The notes beneath the pieces were generated by a model, which was given only the letters and a program-made list of their open reading frames with translations, ran no database searches and was not told where the DNA came from. A program made the translations under genes and the position numbers. Shown piece by piece: positions 15,471 through 22,884 of a DNA stretch of 26,381 bases (within the stretch, counting starts at the first letter, position 1; every line of letters begins with the position of its first letter). Source of the stretch: Kiritimatiellia bacterium (lineage in GTDB: Bacteria; Verrucomicrobiota; Kiritimatiellia; UBA8416; JABMPJ01); NCBI GenBank assembly GCA_029939545.1, contig JAOZSS010000006.1, positions 7,501-33,881 of the forward strand, in the 5' to 3' direction.

Positions 15471-15551
15471 TCTCGCGCAAAGGCGCAAAGACGCCAAGGG
15501 GAGAGGGAAGATGGTTCAATCCCCTTTGCGCCTTTGCGCCTTTGCGCGAGA
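15471..15551. terminator. 32-bp near-perfect inverted repeat, probable bidirectional terminator
   Basis: The arms 15471-15502 and 15520-15551 are complementary at 30 of 32 positions with a 17-nt spacer. Each arm contains iterated GCAAAGGC-type units (CGCGCAAAGGCGCAAAG on the left). It sits exactly between the convergent acyl-CoA synthetase and kdsB genes, 8 nt from the kdsB stop, so it can stop transcription in both directions. The iterated unit suggests that it belongs to a dispersed repeat family and is not a simple hairpin. Confidence 0.75.
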
Positions 15552-15558
15552 ATCTCTT

Positions 15559-16308
15559 TCACTCCACCTGTTGCAACAGCTTCTCAACTTTGGCCACGTC
15601 TTCGGGGGTGTCGACGCCGATGCCAATGTCGTCGGTTTCGATGACGACCATGCGGGCGCCCAGCGCGAGGGCGCGGAGCTGTTCGAGCTTCTCGGTCTCC
15701 TCCAACACGGTTGGCGGGGACGCGACAATGCGATCGAGGAAGGCCCGGCGATAGGCATAAATCCCTATGTGCCGCTTATAGATGGCCGACGGATCCAGCG
15801 GAAAGCCGTTACGGGCGTACGGGATGGGGGCCCTCGAAAAGTAGAGGGCCTGGCCCTCGGCACCGGTCACCACTTTGACCACAGACGGGGCGTGGAGATC
15901 GTCCAGGTCGGTAATGGGTACAGCCGCCGTACCCATGTCCCAGCCGGGGTTTTCGATCATCACACCGGCGAGCCGGTCGATCAGGTCCGGGTCCACGAGG
16001 GGTTCGTCGCCCTGGATATTGATGATGACGCCGGCATCCGTTGTGCCGACCGCTTCGGCCACGCGGTCGGTTCCTGATGGATGGTCCGCCCGCGTCATTA
16101 CGGCAGTACCTCCTGCACCCTCGACGACCTCGCGAATGCGGTCGTCATCCGTCGCCACCAGCACAGAGTCGAGCCGACGCGCCATGCGCACTCGGTCGAG
16201 TACATGCAGGATGAGCGGCTTGTCGGCAATCTCAACCAAGCTCTTGCCCGGCAACCGCGTCGAGGCATACCGTGCCGGAATCACACCGATGATAACCCTC
16301 TCGTTCAT
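15559..16308 (-). CDS. kdsB: 3-deoxy-manno-octulosonate cytidylyltransferase
   Basis: KdsB makes CMP-KDO from KDO and CTP for addition to lipid A in the cytoplasm, so the host has an LPS-type outer membrane. The 249-residue protein has IPARYASTRLPGKSL (nucleotide loop), VATDDDRI, TRADHPSGTDRVAEA and NIQGDEPLVDP, all conserved in KdsB. The length is normal. It lies 152 bp downstream of the heptose kinase gene in the same direction, with a palindromic repeat between them, so it may have its own promoter. Confidence 0.95.
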   Translation of the reverse strand: MNERVIIGVIPARYASTRLPGKSLVEIADKPLILHVLDRVRMARRLDSVLVATDDDRIREVVEGAGGTAVMTRADHPSGTDRVAEAVGTTDAGVIINIQGDEPLVDPDLIDRLAGVMIENPGWDMGTAAVPITDLDDLHAPSVVKVVTGAEGQALYFSRAPIPYARNGFPLDPSAIYKRHIGIYAYRRAFLDRIVASPPTVLEETEKLEQLRALALGARMVVIETDDIGIGVDTPEDVAKVEKLLQQVE

Positions 16309-16324
16309 ATTCGGCGCTCCTATG

Positions 16325-16446
16325 GAACAATCGAACAGTTGAACATTCGAGCTACGAACTACGACCGGAGGAACCGATCGATTCTCTCTGCCTTCTCCAG
16401 CGCTCTCCCACTTCGTAGTTCGATTGTTCGGCTGTTCGAATGTTCG
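16325..16446. repeat. Palindromic repeat element between the heptose kinase gene and kdsB
   Basis: CGAACTACGA (16355-16364) and TCGTAGTTCG (16413-16422) are a perfect 10-bp inverted pair. Outside them lie copies of a GAACA(A/T)TCGAACAG-like unit on the left (16325-16350) and its reverse complement on the right (16423-16446), in shuffled order. The element fills most of the 152-bp gap upstream of kdsB. It looks like a degenerate intergenic repeat; a regulatory role is possible but not shown. Confidence 0.6.
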
Positions 16447-16460
16447 TACTTCCCTACGGT

Positions 16461-17468
16461 TCAGTTCCCCTTCGCTATCGATTCAATCAACTCGCCCTTA
16501 CTACAGGGGGCGGTGCCTACTTTGGCGCAGACGATGCCGGCGGCGTAGTTCGCGAGGCTGGCGGCCTCAACAGGGTCAGCCCCGGCCACCAGGGCCAGGA
16601 GTGAGGCGGCAATCACCGTGTCTCCCGCACCGGAAACATCAAACACCTCCCGCGCACGGGTTGGCAGCAGGACGGCATCCGCATCGGGGCGGCACAGATA
16701 CATGCCGTGCGGGCCAAGCGTAATGACCAGCAGCTCCGGTGACCATTTCTCCAGCAACACCGCGGCAGCGCGTTCAAGACGCAGATCGGTCGTGGGGTCC
16801 AGCAGCGGGTCATACACGGACTCTCCGCCTGCTTCACATGCTTCCTTAAAGTTCGGCGTGGCTAGCGTGAGACCGTTGATGGAGACAGGATGATCGTCCT
16901 TGGGGTCATATCCCACGGGCACGCCCTTGTCCCGTGCCAGCCGCATGACCTGGTCGACGAGCCCGTCTTCGATCACCCCTTTGCCATAGTCTTCAACGAT
17001 CACGCCGTCGACGTCCTCAAGAAGCGACTCCAGCCTTCCTCGCAGCAGGTCAGCCTGAGCGGCCACCGCGTCCGTCGCGCCCTCCTGGTCGAAGCGAACC
17101 ACCTGCTGACGCTCGGCCACAACCCGCGTCTTCACGGTTGTACAGAGCGCGTCGCAACCGAGCACTCCTTCGGTCTCGACGCCCACGTTTCCCAGCATCG
17201 ACCGCAGCAGCTTACCGTCGGCGTCGTTACCCACCAGCCCGGCCATACGCGCCTGTCCGCCCAGAGCCTGAATATTCAGGGCCACGTTTGCCGCCCCACC
17301 GGGAACGGCGGTGTTGTCCATCACATGCACGATCGGCACCGGCGCTTCGGGCGAGATGCGGGAGACCGACCCCGACACGTAGCGATCCAGCATCAGGTCG
17401 CCGATGACGAGCAGGCGCTTGCTTCCACCATTTTTGAGAATCTCGTTCAGGCGCGCTTCACTGATCAT
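16461..17468 (-). CDS. hldA: D-glycero-beta-D-manno-heptose-7-phosphate kinase (RfaE/HldE domain I type)
   Basis: This 335-residue PfkB-family sugar kinase resembles the N-terminal kinase domain of HldE. Motifs are VIGDLMLDRYVSGSVSRISP, PEAPVPIVHV, PGGAANVALNIQALGG, EDYGKGV, ATPNFKEA and DVSGAGDTVIAA (anion hole and catalytic Asp). The nucleotidyltransferase domain of HldE is absent, so it is an HldA-like single-domain kinase, and the ADP-transferase (HldC) must be encoded elsewhere. It would phosphorylate heptose-7-phosphate in ADP-heptose synthesis for the LPS core. The ATG at 17468 overlaps the upstream gene's stop by 4 nt, and MISEARLNEIL is a usual N-terminus. Confidence 0.9.
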   Translation of the reverse strand: MISEARLNEILKNGGSKRLLVIGDLMLDRYVSGSVSRISPEAPVPIVHVMDNTAVPGGAANVALNIQALGGQARMAGLVGNDADGKLLRSMLGNVGVETEGVLGCDALCTTVKTRVVAERQQVVRFDQEGATDAVAAQADLLRGRLESLLEDVDGVIVEDYGKGVIEDGLVDQVMRLARDKGVPVGYDPKDDHPVSINGLTLATPNFKEACEAGGESVYDPLLDPTTDLRLERAAAVLLEKWSPELLVITLGPHGMYLCRPDADAVLLPTRAREVFDVSGAGDTVIAASLLALVAGADPVEAASLANYAAGIVCAKVGTAPCSKGELIESIAKGN

Positions 17469-18181
17469 GGCGTCACGGTTCCTTCCACCTGTACATCCAT
17501 TAGCTCGACGCGCTCGATAGTGTCGGAGGAGAGCCACTCGCGGGAGACATCACTCATCCGCGCCCCGTTCGGGCGCGTCATGCTATAGAGGGAAAGCGCG
17601 TGATGCTGCATGGCTCGGCCGGGAACCCTCACGGGTGTTACGCAATAGTTAACCCCGTGGGCAGAGGCAAGGATGCCAGCGTGCTGGTCAAACCACTCGA
17701 CCCGCCCCCCATTCAGTTCAAGCTCCACGCGCCCCGTCACCAGCGGCAGCATGCGCGTTACGTCGGCCAAATCACCGTAAGGCAGCTCGCCAAGGCGGGC
17801 GAAACAGGCCGGGGCCCACATCTGGTTTTCGGTCTCGACCAAGCGCAGGTGCCCCCGCCGAATGAAGAGGCAATAGCGCGCACGCAGGGAGGGACCCAGT
17901 CTTACCTCCTGTGCTGCGAAGCCGGGCTTATCGCCTTCTTCGTCAAAGCCCTCCGTACGCACGTCCTCCAGCACCAATGCATAGGGCCACCCGATTCGCA
18001 TGCGCTCAGCCGTGACACCAACCCCCAGGTGTTTCTCGATCCGCTCCTCGATGAACTCGTGCCCTCCGCGGGTCCGCACCGCGAAGAAGACCGTCACCAG
18101 CAAGACAATCAGTATGATCAGGAGCGTCACCAGGGACCGTCCCACGACCCCCATTCCTTCTCCCTGCGTCTTAACTTTCAT
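17465..18181 (-). CDS. Membrane-anchored protein of unknown function (AsmA/LptC-like context)
   Basis: This 238-residue protein has one N-terminal transmembrane anchor (about residues 17-38, SLVTLLIILIVLLVTVFF) and a periplasmic domain. Just after the anchor it reads GGHEFIEERIEKHLGVGVTA, then RMRIGWPYALVLEDV. This resembles the start of AsmA-type proteins, where a short helix and the first beta strands follow the anchor. The rest is beta-rich without a catalytic motif. The ATG at 18181 has AGGAG eight nt upstream. It is 11 nt after the YggS-like gene and overlaps the heptose kinase by 4 nt, so a role in envelope or LPS biogenesis is likely, though only by context. Confidence 0.7.
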   Translation of the reverse strand: MKVKTQGEGMGVVGRSLVTLLIILIVLLVTVFFAVRTRGGHEFIEERIEKHLGVGVTAERMRIGWPYALVLEDVRTEGFDEEGDKPGFAAQEVRLGPSLRARYCLFIRRGHLRLVETENQMWAPACFARLGELPYGDLADVTRMLPLVTGRVELELNGGRVEWFDQHAGILASAHGVNYCVTPVRVPGRAMQHHALSLYSMTRPNGARMSDVSREWLSSDTIERVELMDVQVEGTVTP

Positions 18182-18192
18182 AGCCACCTCTC

Positions 18193-18870
18193 CTATTCAC
18201 GCTCGCCGAACAAAATCGTACCCAGGCGAATCCATGTGGCGCCTTCTTCGATCGCTACCTCAAAATCGTGCGACATCCCCATCGACAGCTCGTCCAGCGG
18301 AAACCCGCTCTGTGCACGCCACGCATCGCGCCATTCCCGCAGCCGCACAAAATGCGGGCGGGCGTCTTCGGTCTCCGGTGTGAACGGCGGGATCGTCATC
18401 AGACCGGAGACATCCAGGTTCACGAGCGACGGGCACTTTTCCAGTACGGCCGGCACGTCGTCGGGCATGAAACCAAACTTACTCCCTTCGCCCGACACGT
18501 TCACCTCGAGCAGGACGGGCAGCGTCTTGCCGACTTCCGCCGCAGCGCTGTCGAGCGCCTCCAGCAACCGAAGCGAATCGACGGAATGTACATAGCTGAA
18601 CAGCCGAGCCACATCGCGCGCCTTGTTCCGTTGGATATGGCCGATCATATGCCACGTGAGCCCCGTGGGACAAAGCGGAATCTTCTGGCTCGCCTCCTGC
18701 ACGCGGCTTTCCCCAAACACATCCAGGCCGCTCTCGGCCAGTGCACGCACGGCATCGGGGCCGTGCCGCTTGCTGACCGCAACCAGCTTGACCTCCTCCA
18801 CATCACGCCCTGCCCGCGCACAGGCATCCGCGATGCGTTGCCTCACTTCATCTAATCCGACTTCCGACAT
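18193..18870 (-). CDS. YggS/PLPBP-family pyridoxal phosphate homeostasis protein
   Basis: This 225-residue single-domain TIM-barrel protein has the PLP-binding lysine Lys34 in KLVAVSK, then FGESRVQEA, WHMIGHIQRNKARD, VNVSGEGSKFGF, SGLMTIPPF and LSMGMSHDFEVAIEEGATWIR, all typical of YggS/PROSC. The family binds PLP without known catalysis and controls vitamin B6 and amino-acid pools. The ATG lies inside a GGAAGTCGG-type repeat, so residues 2-5 (SEVG) are encoded by repeat sequence. It is 19 nt from recR and 11 nt from the anchored protein. Confidence 0.92.
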   Translation of the reverse strand: MSEVGLDEVRQRIADACARAGRDVEEVKLVAVSKRHGPDAVRALAESGLDVFGESRVQEASQKIPLCPTGLTWHMIGHIQRNKARDVARLFSYVHSVDSLRLLEALDSAAAEVGKTLPVLLEVNVSGEGSKFGFMPDDVPAVLEKCPSLVNLDVSGLMTIPPFTPETEDARPHFVRLREWRDAWRAQSGFPLDELSMGMSHDFEVAIEEGATWIRLGTILFGERE

Positions 18871-18888
18871 CCGACTTCCAACCTCCGG
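18856..18888. repeat. Degenerate (GGAAGTCG)n repeat, copy 1
   Basis: Read on the - strand, this 33-bp stretch is an iteration of GGAAGTCGGATGTCGGAAGT-like units. It fills the recR-yggS junction and runs into the first codons of the yggS-like gene. Related stretches lie at 19901-19944 and 21699-21786. Confidence 0.55.
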
Positions 18889-18889
18889 T

Positions 18890-19486
18890 CTACATCCTGC
18901 CTTTGAACGCGCGCTCCAGTGTCACGGGATCCGAGTAGCGGATTCCGCTGCCTGCCGGCAACCCGAAGGCCAGCCGACTGATCTTCACACGCTCACCCTT
19001 CAGGGCTTCCTCAAGAAATGACGCTGTCGCATCTCCCTCTACATCAGTATTTAACGCAAGAACCACCTCACTGACGTCCTCCTCGCGCACGCGCTCCACA
19101 AGCGACTGCACGCGCAGGTCGCCGGGGCTCTGTCTCTTGGGCGGCGACAGCGTCCCCATCAGGGCGTGATAGCGACCGCGGAATCCACCGGACCGTTCAA
19201 TGGTCACGATATCGGCAGGTTCCTCCACGACACAGAGCAGCCCGTCTTCGCGACCCGGTGATGTGCAGAGTCGGCACGGATTCTCGTCTATCAGCGTCGG
19301 TGAACCACACTTGGTACAGCCGGTGACAGATTTCTGGACGAATGCCAGCGCGGCCAACAGCTCATCGATCAGATCGCGACGACCCACGGCCAGGCGCATG
19401 GCCATGCGCTCGGCCGATCTGCGTCCAACGCCGGGAAGCTTCCCCAGCGCCGTCACCAGTCTCTGTAGTGCCTCACCTGCCGCCAT
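18890..19486 (-). CDS. recR: Recombination mediator protein RecR
   Basis: RecR works with RecF/RecO to load RecA at gaps in DNA. The 198-residue protein has the helix-hairpin-helix LPGVGRRSAERMA (17-29), a C4 zinc finger (Cys57, 60, 71, 74; CTKC...CRLC), and the Toprim domain with VVEEPADIVTIE and ALNTDVEGDAT. The C-terminus RLAFGLPAGSGIRYSDPVTL is highly conserved. It lies in the dnaX-ybaB-recR order found in many bacteria, but an 87-bp gap with a structured repeat separates it from ybaB. Confidence 0.96.
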   Translation of the reverse strand: MAAGEALQRLVTALGKLPGVGRRSAERMAMRLAVGRRDLIDELLAALAFVQKSVTGCTKCGSPTLIDENPCRLCTSPGREDGLLCVVEEPADIVTIERSGGFRGRYHALMGTLSPPKRQSPGDLRVQSLVERVREEDVSEVVLALNTDVEGDATASFLEEALKGERVKISRLAFGLPAGSGIRYSDPVTLERAFKGRM

Positions 19487-19507
19487 CTGTTACCAGTCGA
19501 TCGCAAA

Positions 19508-19564
19508 ATGGAGGCGGCCTGCCCCCAGGCCGCGAAGTGCGGGGTGAGGGCACCCCGCCTCCAT
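19508..19564. repeat. Structured dispersed repeat, copy A (three-stem element)
   Basis: An outer stem (ATGGAGGC 19508-19515 with GCCTCCAT 19557-19564) encloses two perfect hairpins. One is GGCCTG-CCCC-CAGGCC (19516-19531) and the other is GGGGTG-AGGG-CACCCC (19541-19556), with a 9-nt spacer between them. A related copy is at 25756-25822; each hairpin differs there by one compensatory base pair. The element sits between ybaB and recR in the dnaX operon. Confidence 0.75.
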
Positions 19565-19573
19565 GTGTTTGTT

Positions 19574-19882
19574 TCATGCCCCGCCGAACATGCCGCCGAG
19601 ACCGGCGCCCTCGGCCATGCGTGACATATCGCCGGCCGCGGCTTTCTTGGCGGAATCCATCGCACTGTTTACGGTCCGCGTCACCATGTCCCCAAGTCGC
19701 TTCGGATCCAGGCCCGATATCGCCTCGGGGGTAATGGATACCGACTTGATGGTCATATCCCCGCACGCCTCCACCGTCACCGATCCATCGGGACTGGACG
19801 CCGAGACCACCTTCCGCTTCAGCTCCTTCTGCATCTTCTTGAGCTGCTTAACCTGCTTCATCATCTCTACCATGTTCGCCAC
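19574..19882 (-). CDS. ybaB: YbaB/EbfC family nucleoid-associated protein
   Basis: This 102-residue protein belongs to the small DNA-binding YbaB/EbfC family, encoded next to dnaX and recR in many bacteria. The N-terminal helix MANMVEMMKQVKQLKKMQKE is followed by a beta-hairpin region (SVTVEACGDMTIKSVSI), the conserved DPKRLGDMVTRTVNSAMDSAKK helix (split here by a turn), and a Gly/Met-rich tail ending GGMFGGA. GTG at 19882 was chosen because AGGAG lies eight nt upstream; GTG 19888 would be too close to that site. It is 60 nt downstream of dnaX. Confidence 0.9.
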   Translation of the reverse strand: MANMVEMMKQVKQLKKMQKELKRKVVSASSPDGSVTVEACGDMTIKSVSITPEAISGLDPKRLGDMVTRTVNSAMDSAKKAAAGDMSRMAEGAGLGGMFGGA

Positions 19883-19900
19883 AATCACATCTCCTAGGCT

Positions 19901-19944
19901 ATCCGGCCTCCGATCTCCGTCTTCCGACTTCTGACCTCCGGCCT
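19901..19944. repeat. Degenerate (GGAAGTCG)n repeat, copy 2
   Basis: This stretch between dnaX and ybaB is built of CTCCGA/CTTCCGA/CTTCTGACCTC-type units. GACTTCTGACCTCCGGCCT at 19926-19944 recurs with one mismatch at 21746-21764. The dnaX stop codon (19943-19945) overlaps its end, so repeat sequence supplies the gene terminus. Confidence 0.55.
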
Positions 19945-21643
19945 ACTCTCTTACATCCACAATGGTGCCATTGAACATGTCCAGCACCTGCTTGACTTCA
20001 TCACGTTGCTTCCACGCCTGTGCATGGCCCTTCCGCACGGGCGGCGGGGCCGGTTCCTCAGGCGCTTCCGCACGATACTCTTCTTCAGGGGCGGGCGCTT
20101 CCGCCACTTGGGCAGGCTTCTCTTTGCCCACCTGGAAGGTCGCCGTCACGGGTCGCTTCAGCACGTTGGTCAGGCTGCGCTCGACCGCCTTGCGGTTGCG
20201 CGGCGACTCGAAAAGGCTGAGTCCGCTCGCAAACTCCGGGTCAAAATCGATATGGACCGTGTCGCCTTCCACAGTGGCCGGACACGCATCCTTCAGCGCC
20301 CCCTGGACGGCAATGGCAATCCGTCCGGCATGCGCCACAATCTTCGACCACTGTGCTTTCAGCGTGGCCATCTCATCCGCCGCCGGTTCCGCGGGACGCG
20401 CCTTCGGGGTTGAAGGCCGTGCCTTCGACTCGGCAAGCTTGGGTGGCTTGGGTGGCGCCGCCGTGGCTACGGCAGCCGGCGGGGCGGCGCGGCGCGCCAC
20501 TGGGGCGGCAGGTTCCTGAGCGGATGGTGCCGCTGACAGCGTTACAACACCGCCCTCGGCCTTGAGGGCGTTGATCTGGGCGATAATCTCCTCCACTGTA
20601 GCCACCTTGGCCGCGCGGGCACACCGCACCAAGGCTGTCTCCAGAAGAATCCGCTTGGACAGGGAGAAGCGCATCCGCTCGTCCGCTCCCGCGAGAATAT
20701 CACAGATGCGCAAGAGTCGCTCCGCGTCCACGTCTCCGGCCTGGCCGTCCGTGTAGACAGCCACCAGCCGGTTGCGGAAACCATCCATCAGCTCGAGGAC
20801 CAGGCGCTGGAGATCCTTGCCGGCCTGCTCCAACTCGTCAATCTGGCCGATGACGGATGCCATCTCTCCCGCAAGTATGCCCTCGCTCAGGTCGTCAAGC
20901 GTACGGCGCGACACCAGCCCGAACACCTGTAGAACGTCCGCCTCCGAGATCTTCTTGCCCTTGAAAGCAATCAACTGATCCAGGGCCGACTCGGCATCGC
21001 GCAGGCCGCCCTCGGAGCCGCGGGCAATGGCCAGCAGGGCGTCATCGTCGATCTTGACCTTCTCGTCCTTGGCAATCAGCGTGAGCCGCTCGATGATCTC
21101 CGACTCCGGGATTCGACGTAGATCAAACCGCTGACAGCGGGAGATAATCGTGGCGGGAATTTTATGAGGCTCGGTGGTGGCAAAGAAGAACTTCACATGC
21201 TCGGGCGGCTCTTCAAGCGTCTTGAGCAGGGCGTTGAAGGCCGAATTGCTGAGCATGTGCACTTCGTCGATAATGATCAACTTGAAGCGCCCGTGCGTCG
21301 GCGAATACCGGACCGTCTCGCGCAGGTCGCGAACCTCGTCCACCCGGTTGTTCGAGGCACCGTCGATTTCCAAAACATCCAGGCTCGTACTCGCCATGAT
21401 CTCGCGACAGTTGTCACACGTGTCGCATGGCGTTGCCGTGAGGCCCGTTTCGCAATTGAGAGCCTTCGCAAAGATGCGCGCAATGGAGGTTTTACCTATC
21501 CCCCGTGGACCGACGAACAGGTAGGCCGACGCAATCCGGTTCGAAGCCAGCGCGTTCTCCAGCGTCTGCACCACGTGGTCCTGCCCCACAACGTCGGCGA
21601 ACTGTTGCGGGCGCCACTTCCTGGCAATGACTTCATAGGCCAT
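19943..21643 (-). CDS. dnaX: DNA polymerase III subunit gamma/tau
   Basis: DnaX is the clamp-loader ATPase. The 566-residue protein has Walker A GPRGIGKTS (45-53), the four-Cys zinc module (Cys64, 73, 76, 79), Walker B IIIDEVHM (123-130), sensor FFATTEPHKIP and the arginine-finger segment SRCQRFDLRR. Domain III follows, then an Ala/Pro/Lys linker (~375-430) and a C-terminal domain. No obvious A-rich slippery heptamer was seen, so no programmed-frameshift gamma form is claimed. The ATG at 21643 gives the standard MAYEVIARKWRPQQF; a frame-extending ATG lies at 21670. It heads a run with ybaB, recR and further genes, and is divergent from the GGDEF gene. Confidence 0.95.
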   Translation of the reverse strand: MAYEVIARKWRPQQFADVVGQDHVVQTLENALASNRIASAYLFVGPRGIGKTSIARIFAKALNCETGLTATPCDTCDNCREIMASTSLDVLEIDGASNNRVDEVRDLRETVRYSPTHGRFKLIIIDEVHMLSNSAFNALLKTLEEPPEHVKFFFATTEPHKIPATIISRCQRFDLRRIPESEIIERLTLIAKDEKVKIDDDALLAIARGSEGGLRDAESALDQLIAFKGKKISEADVLQVFGLVSRRTLDDLSEGILAGEMASVIGQIDELEQAGKDLQRLVLELMDGFRNRLVAVYTDGQAGDVDAERLLRICDILAGADERMRFSLSKRILLETALVRCARAAKVATVEEIIAQINALKAEGGVVTLSAAPSAQEPAAPVARRAAPPAAVATAAPPKPPKLAESKARPSTPKARPAEPAADEMATLKAQWSKIVAHAGRIAIAVQGALKDACPATVEGDTVHIDFDPEFASGLSLFESPRNRKAVERSLTNVLKRPVTATFQVGKEKPAQVAEAPAPEEEYRAEAPEEPAPPPVRKGHAQAWKQRDEVKQVLDMFNGTIVDVRE

Positions 21644-21698
21644 GGTCTCTGATCCCTTCGTTCGTCGCATGATGGCCCATTCCCCCCGCTTTTACAAT

Positions 21699-21786
21699 CC
21701 GGAAGTCGGAAGGCGAAGGACGGAAGTCGGCGGACTCCGATCTCTGACTTCTGACCTCTGGCCTCCGGGGTTTCGGGGTTTCGGGC
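21699..21786. repeat. Degenerate (GGAAGTCG)n repeat, copy 3, with TTTCGGGG iterations
   Basis: The left part reads GGAAGTCGGAAGG, then GACGGAAGTCGG. The right part is the reverse type, GACTTCTGACCTCTGGCCT (21746-21764), so the whole can fold imperfectly on itself. It ends in GGGGTTTCGGGGTTTCGGG (21768-21785). It fills the dnaX/GGDEF divergent gap and directly abuts the GGDEF promoter. Confidence 0.6.
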
Positions 21787-21816
21787 TTGTGAATGCGAAA
21801 TAAGGTCGCCTATACT
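21787..21816 (+). promoter_or_regulatory. Sigma70-like promoter of the GGDEF gene
   Basis: TTGTGA (21787-21792) and TATACT (21811-21816) are separated by 18 nt, giving a plausible -35/-10 pair with transcription expected near 21823. This argues that the gene's real start is 21841 or 21859, since the in-frame ATG at 21793 lies inside the promoter. Confidence 0.55.
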
Positions 21817-21858
21817 GGCTCTGCGTTATATAGAGTGTACATGCGAGGATACCAGGCC

Positions 21859-22809
21859 ATGGCGACGGACAGACTTTCGATCACCAAGAGTACGCTCAGC
21901 CACAAACTGATGGTCCTCTACGCCCTGATGTTCATATTGCCGGGCGGATTCTTGCTCTACGTGATTCTGGATCTGCGCAACGCAGTGCTGAACCCCGACG
22001 CCACTTTGTCACTCACCGGCATAAGCCTGCACATCGGTGTGCCGGCCGCGATCCTGATGTCGTGTGCCGCCTTCGCCCTGATGTATCGCTCAACGCGCAA
22101 GATCCATTCAATCACGGAGGAAGCCGGCAGCTTCTACAAGGAGATTCATCACGGCACGAGCGCCATGCCGAGGGAGGGCGACGAAGAGGGCGACGAGGTG
22201 CAGCGCATCTCCCACTATGTTACCGACATGATTGGAGAACTGCGCCGCAAAATCAACGACGTGGACCAGTATGCCCAGGATCTGGACCAGGCTAACCGTA
22301 AGCTGATGGAAGTGGCTGTCGTGGACGGCATGACCCAGCTCTACAACCACAAGCACATCCGCCACCTGCTGGTCACGGAGCTGCGGCGTGCTGAACGCTT
22401 CTCGCATCCGTTGGCGATCATGATGATCGACATCGACGACTTTAAGAAGTTCAACGACAGCCACGGCCACTTGGTCGGCGACCGCGCCCTTCGCGATGTC
22501 AGCCGCACGATCCGCAACAACGTCCGCACGGTTGATGTGCCAGCCCGCTACGGCGGCGAAGAGTTCCTCGTGATCCTCCCCGAAGCCACCATCGACGGCG
22601 GCGTGCTGGTAGCCGAGCGTGTCCGGCAGGCCATAGAGGAGCATGCCTTCGACACTGGCCGCGGCATCCGCAAAGCCCGTATCACGGCGAGCATCGGCGT
22701 GGCGGCCTACGAAGGCGCGCCCGTGACCGACAGCGATCTTATCTCACAAGCCGACACCCGCCTCTACGACGCCAAACGCGACGGGAAGAATAAGGTGATC
22801 AGCAGTTAG
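21859..22809 (+). CDS. Membrane-bound GGDEF diguanylate cyclase
   Basis: This 316-residue protein should make the second messenger c-di-GMP at the inner membrane. Two transmembrane segments (about 17-40, LMVLYALMFILPGGFLLYVI, and about 55-75) flank a short periplasmic loop, so it has no real sensor domain. A helical linker (~80-150) leads to the GGDEF domain, with DGMTQLYNHKHI, IDIDDFKKFND and an intact active site GGEEF (232-236). The product-inhibition I-site RxxD is present as RTVD (223-226), five residues before GGEEF. GAGGA lies nine nt before the ATG at 21859; ATG 21841 is an alternative. It is monocistronic and followed by a hairpin. Confidence 0.9.
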   Translation: MATDRLSITKSTLSHKLMVLYALMFILPGGFLLYVILDLRNAVLNPDATLSLTGISLHIGVPAAILMSCAAFALMYRSTRKIHSITEEAGSFYKEIHHGTSAMPREGDEEGDEVQRISHYVTDMIGELRRKINDVDQYAQDLDQANRKLMEVAVVDGMTQLYNHKHIRHLLVTELRRAERFSHPLAIMMIDIDDFKKFNDSHGHLVGDRALRDVSRTIRNNVRTVDVPARYGGEEFLVILPEATIDGGVLVAERVRQAIEEHAFDTGRGIRKARITASIGVAAYEGAPVTDSDLISQADTRLYDAKRDGKNKVISS

Positions 22810-22829
22810 AGGGGGACTGTCGAATGAGC

Positions 22830-22849
22830 GGCCACGACAGAGCGTGGCC
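22830..22849. terminator. Hairpin after the GGDEF gene, possible shared terminator
   Basis: GGCCACG (22830-22836) pairs perfectly with CGTGGCC (22843-22849) around ACAGAG. It is 20 bp after the GGDEF stop, between convergent genes. The flanking CTCCAT resembles the end of the three-stem repeat, so it may also be an intergenic repeat. No T-tract follows closely. Confidence 0.4.
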
Positions 22850-22884
22850 CTCCATTTCAGACCGATACGTTCTGGTGAACGGTG

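Noticed and set aside
15471..15551. CRISPR-like repeat array
   Set aside because: The iterated GCAAAGGC units are adjacent and form a single inverted repeat; there are no regular spacers and no cas genes.
19943..21643. Programmed frameshift in dnaX giving a short gamma form
   Set aside because: No A-rich slippery heptamer was seen at the domain III/linker boundary, and the full-length frame is uninterrupted.
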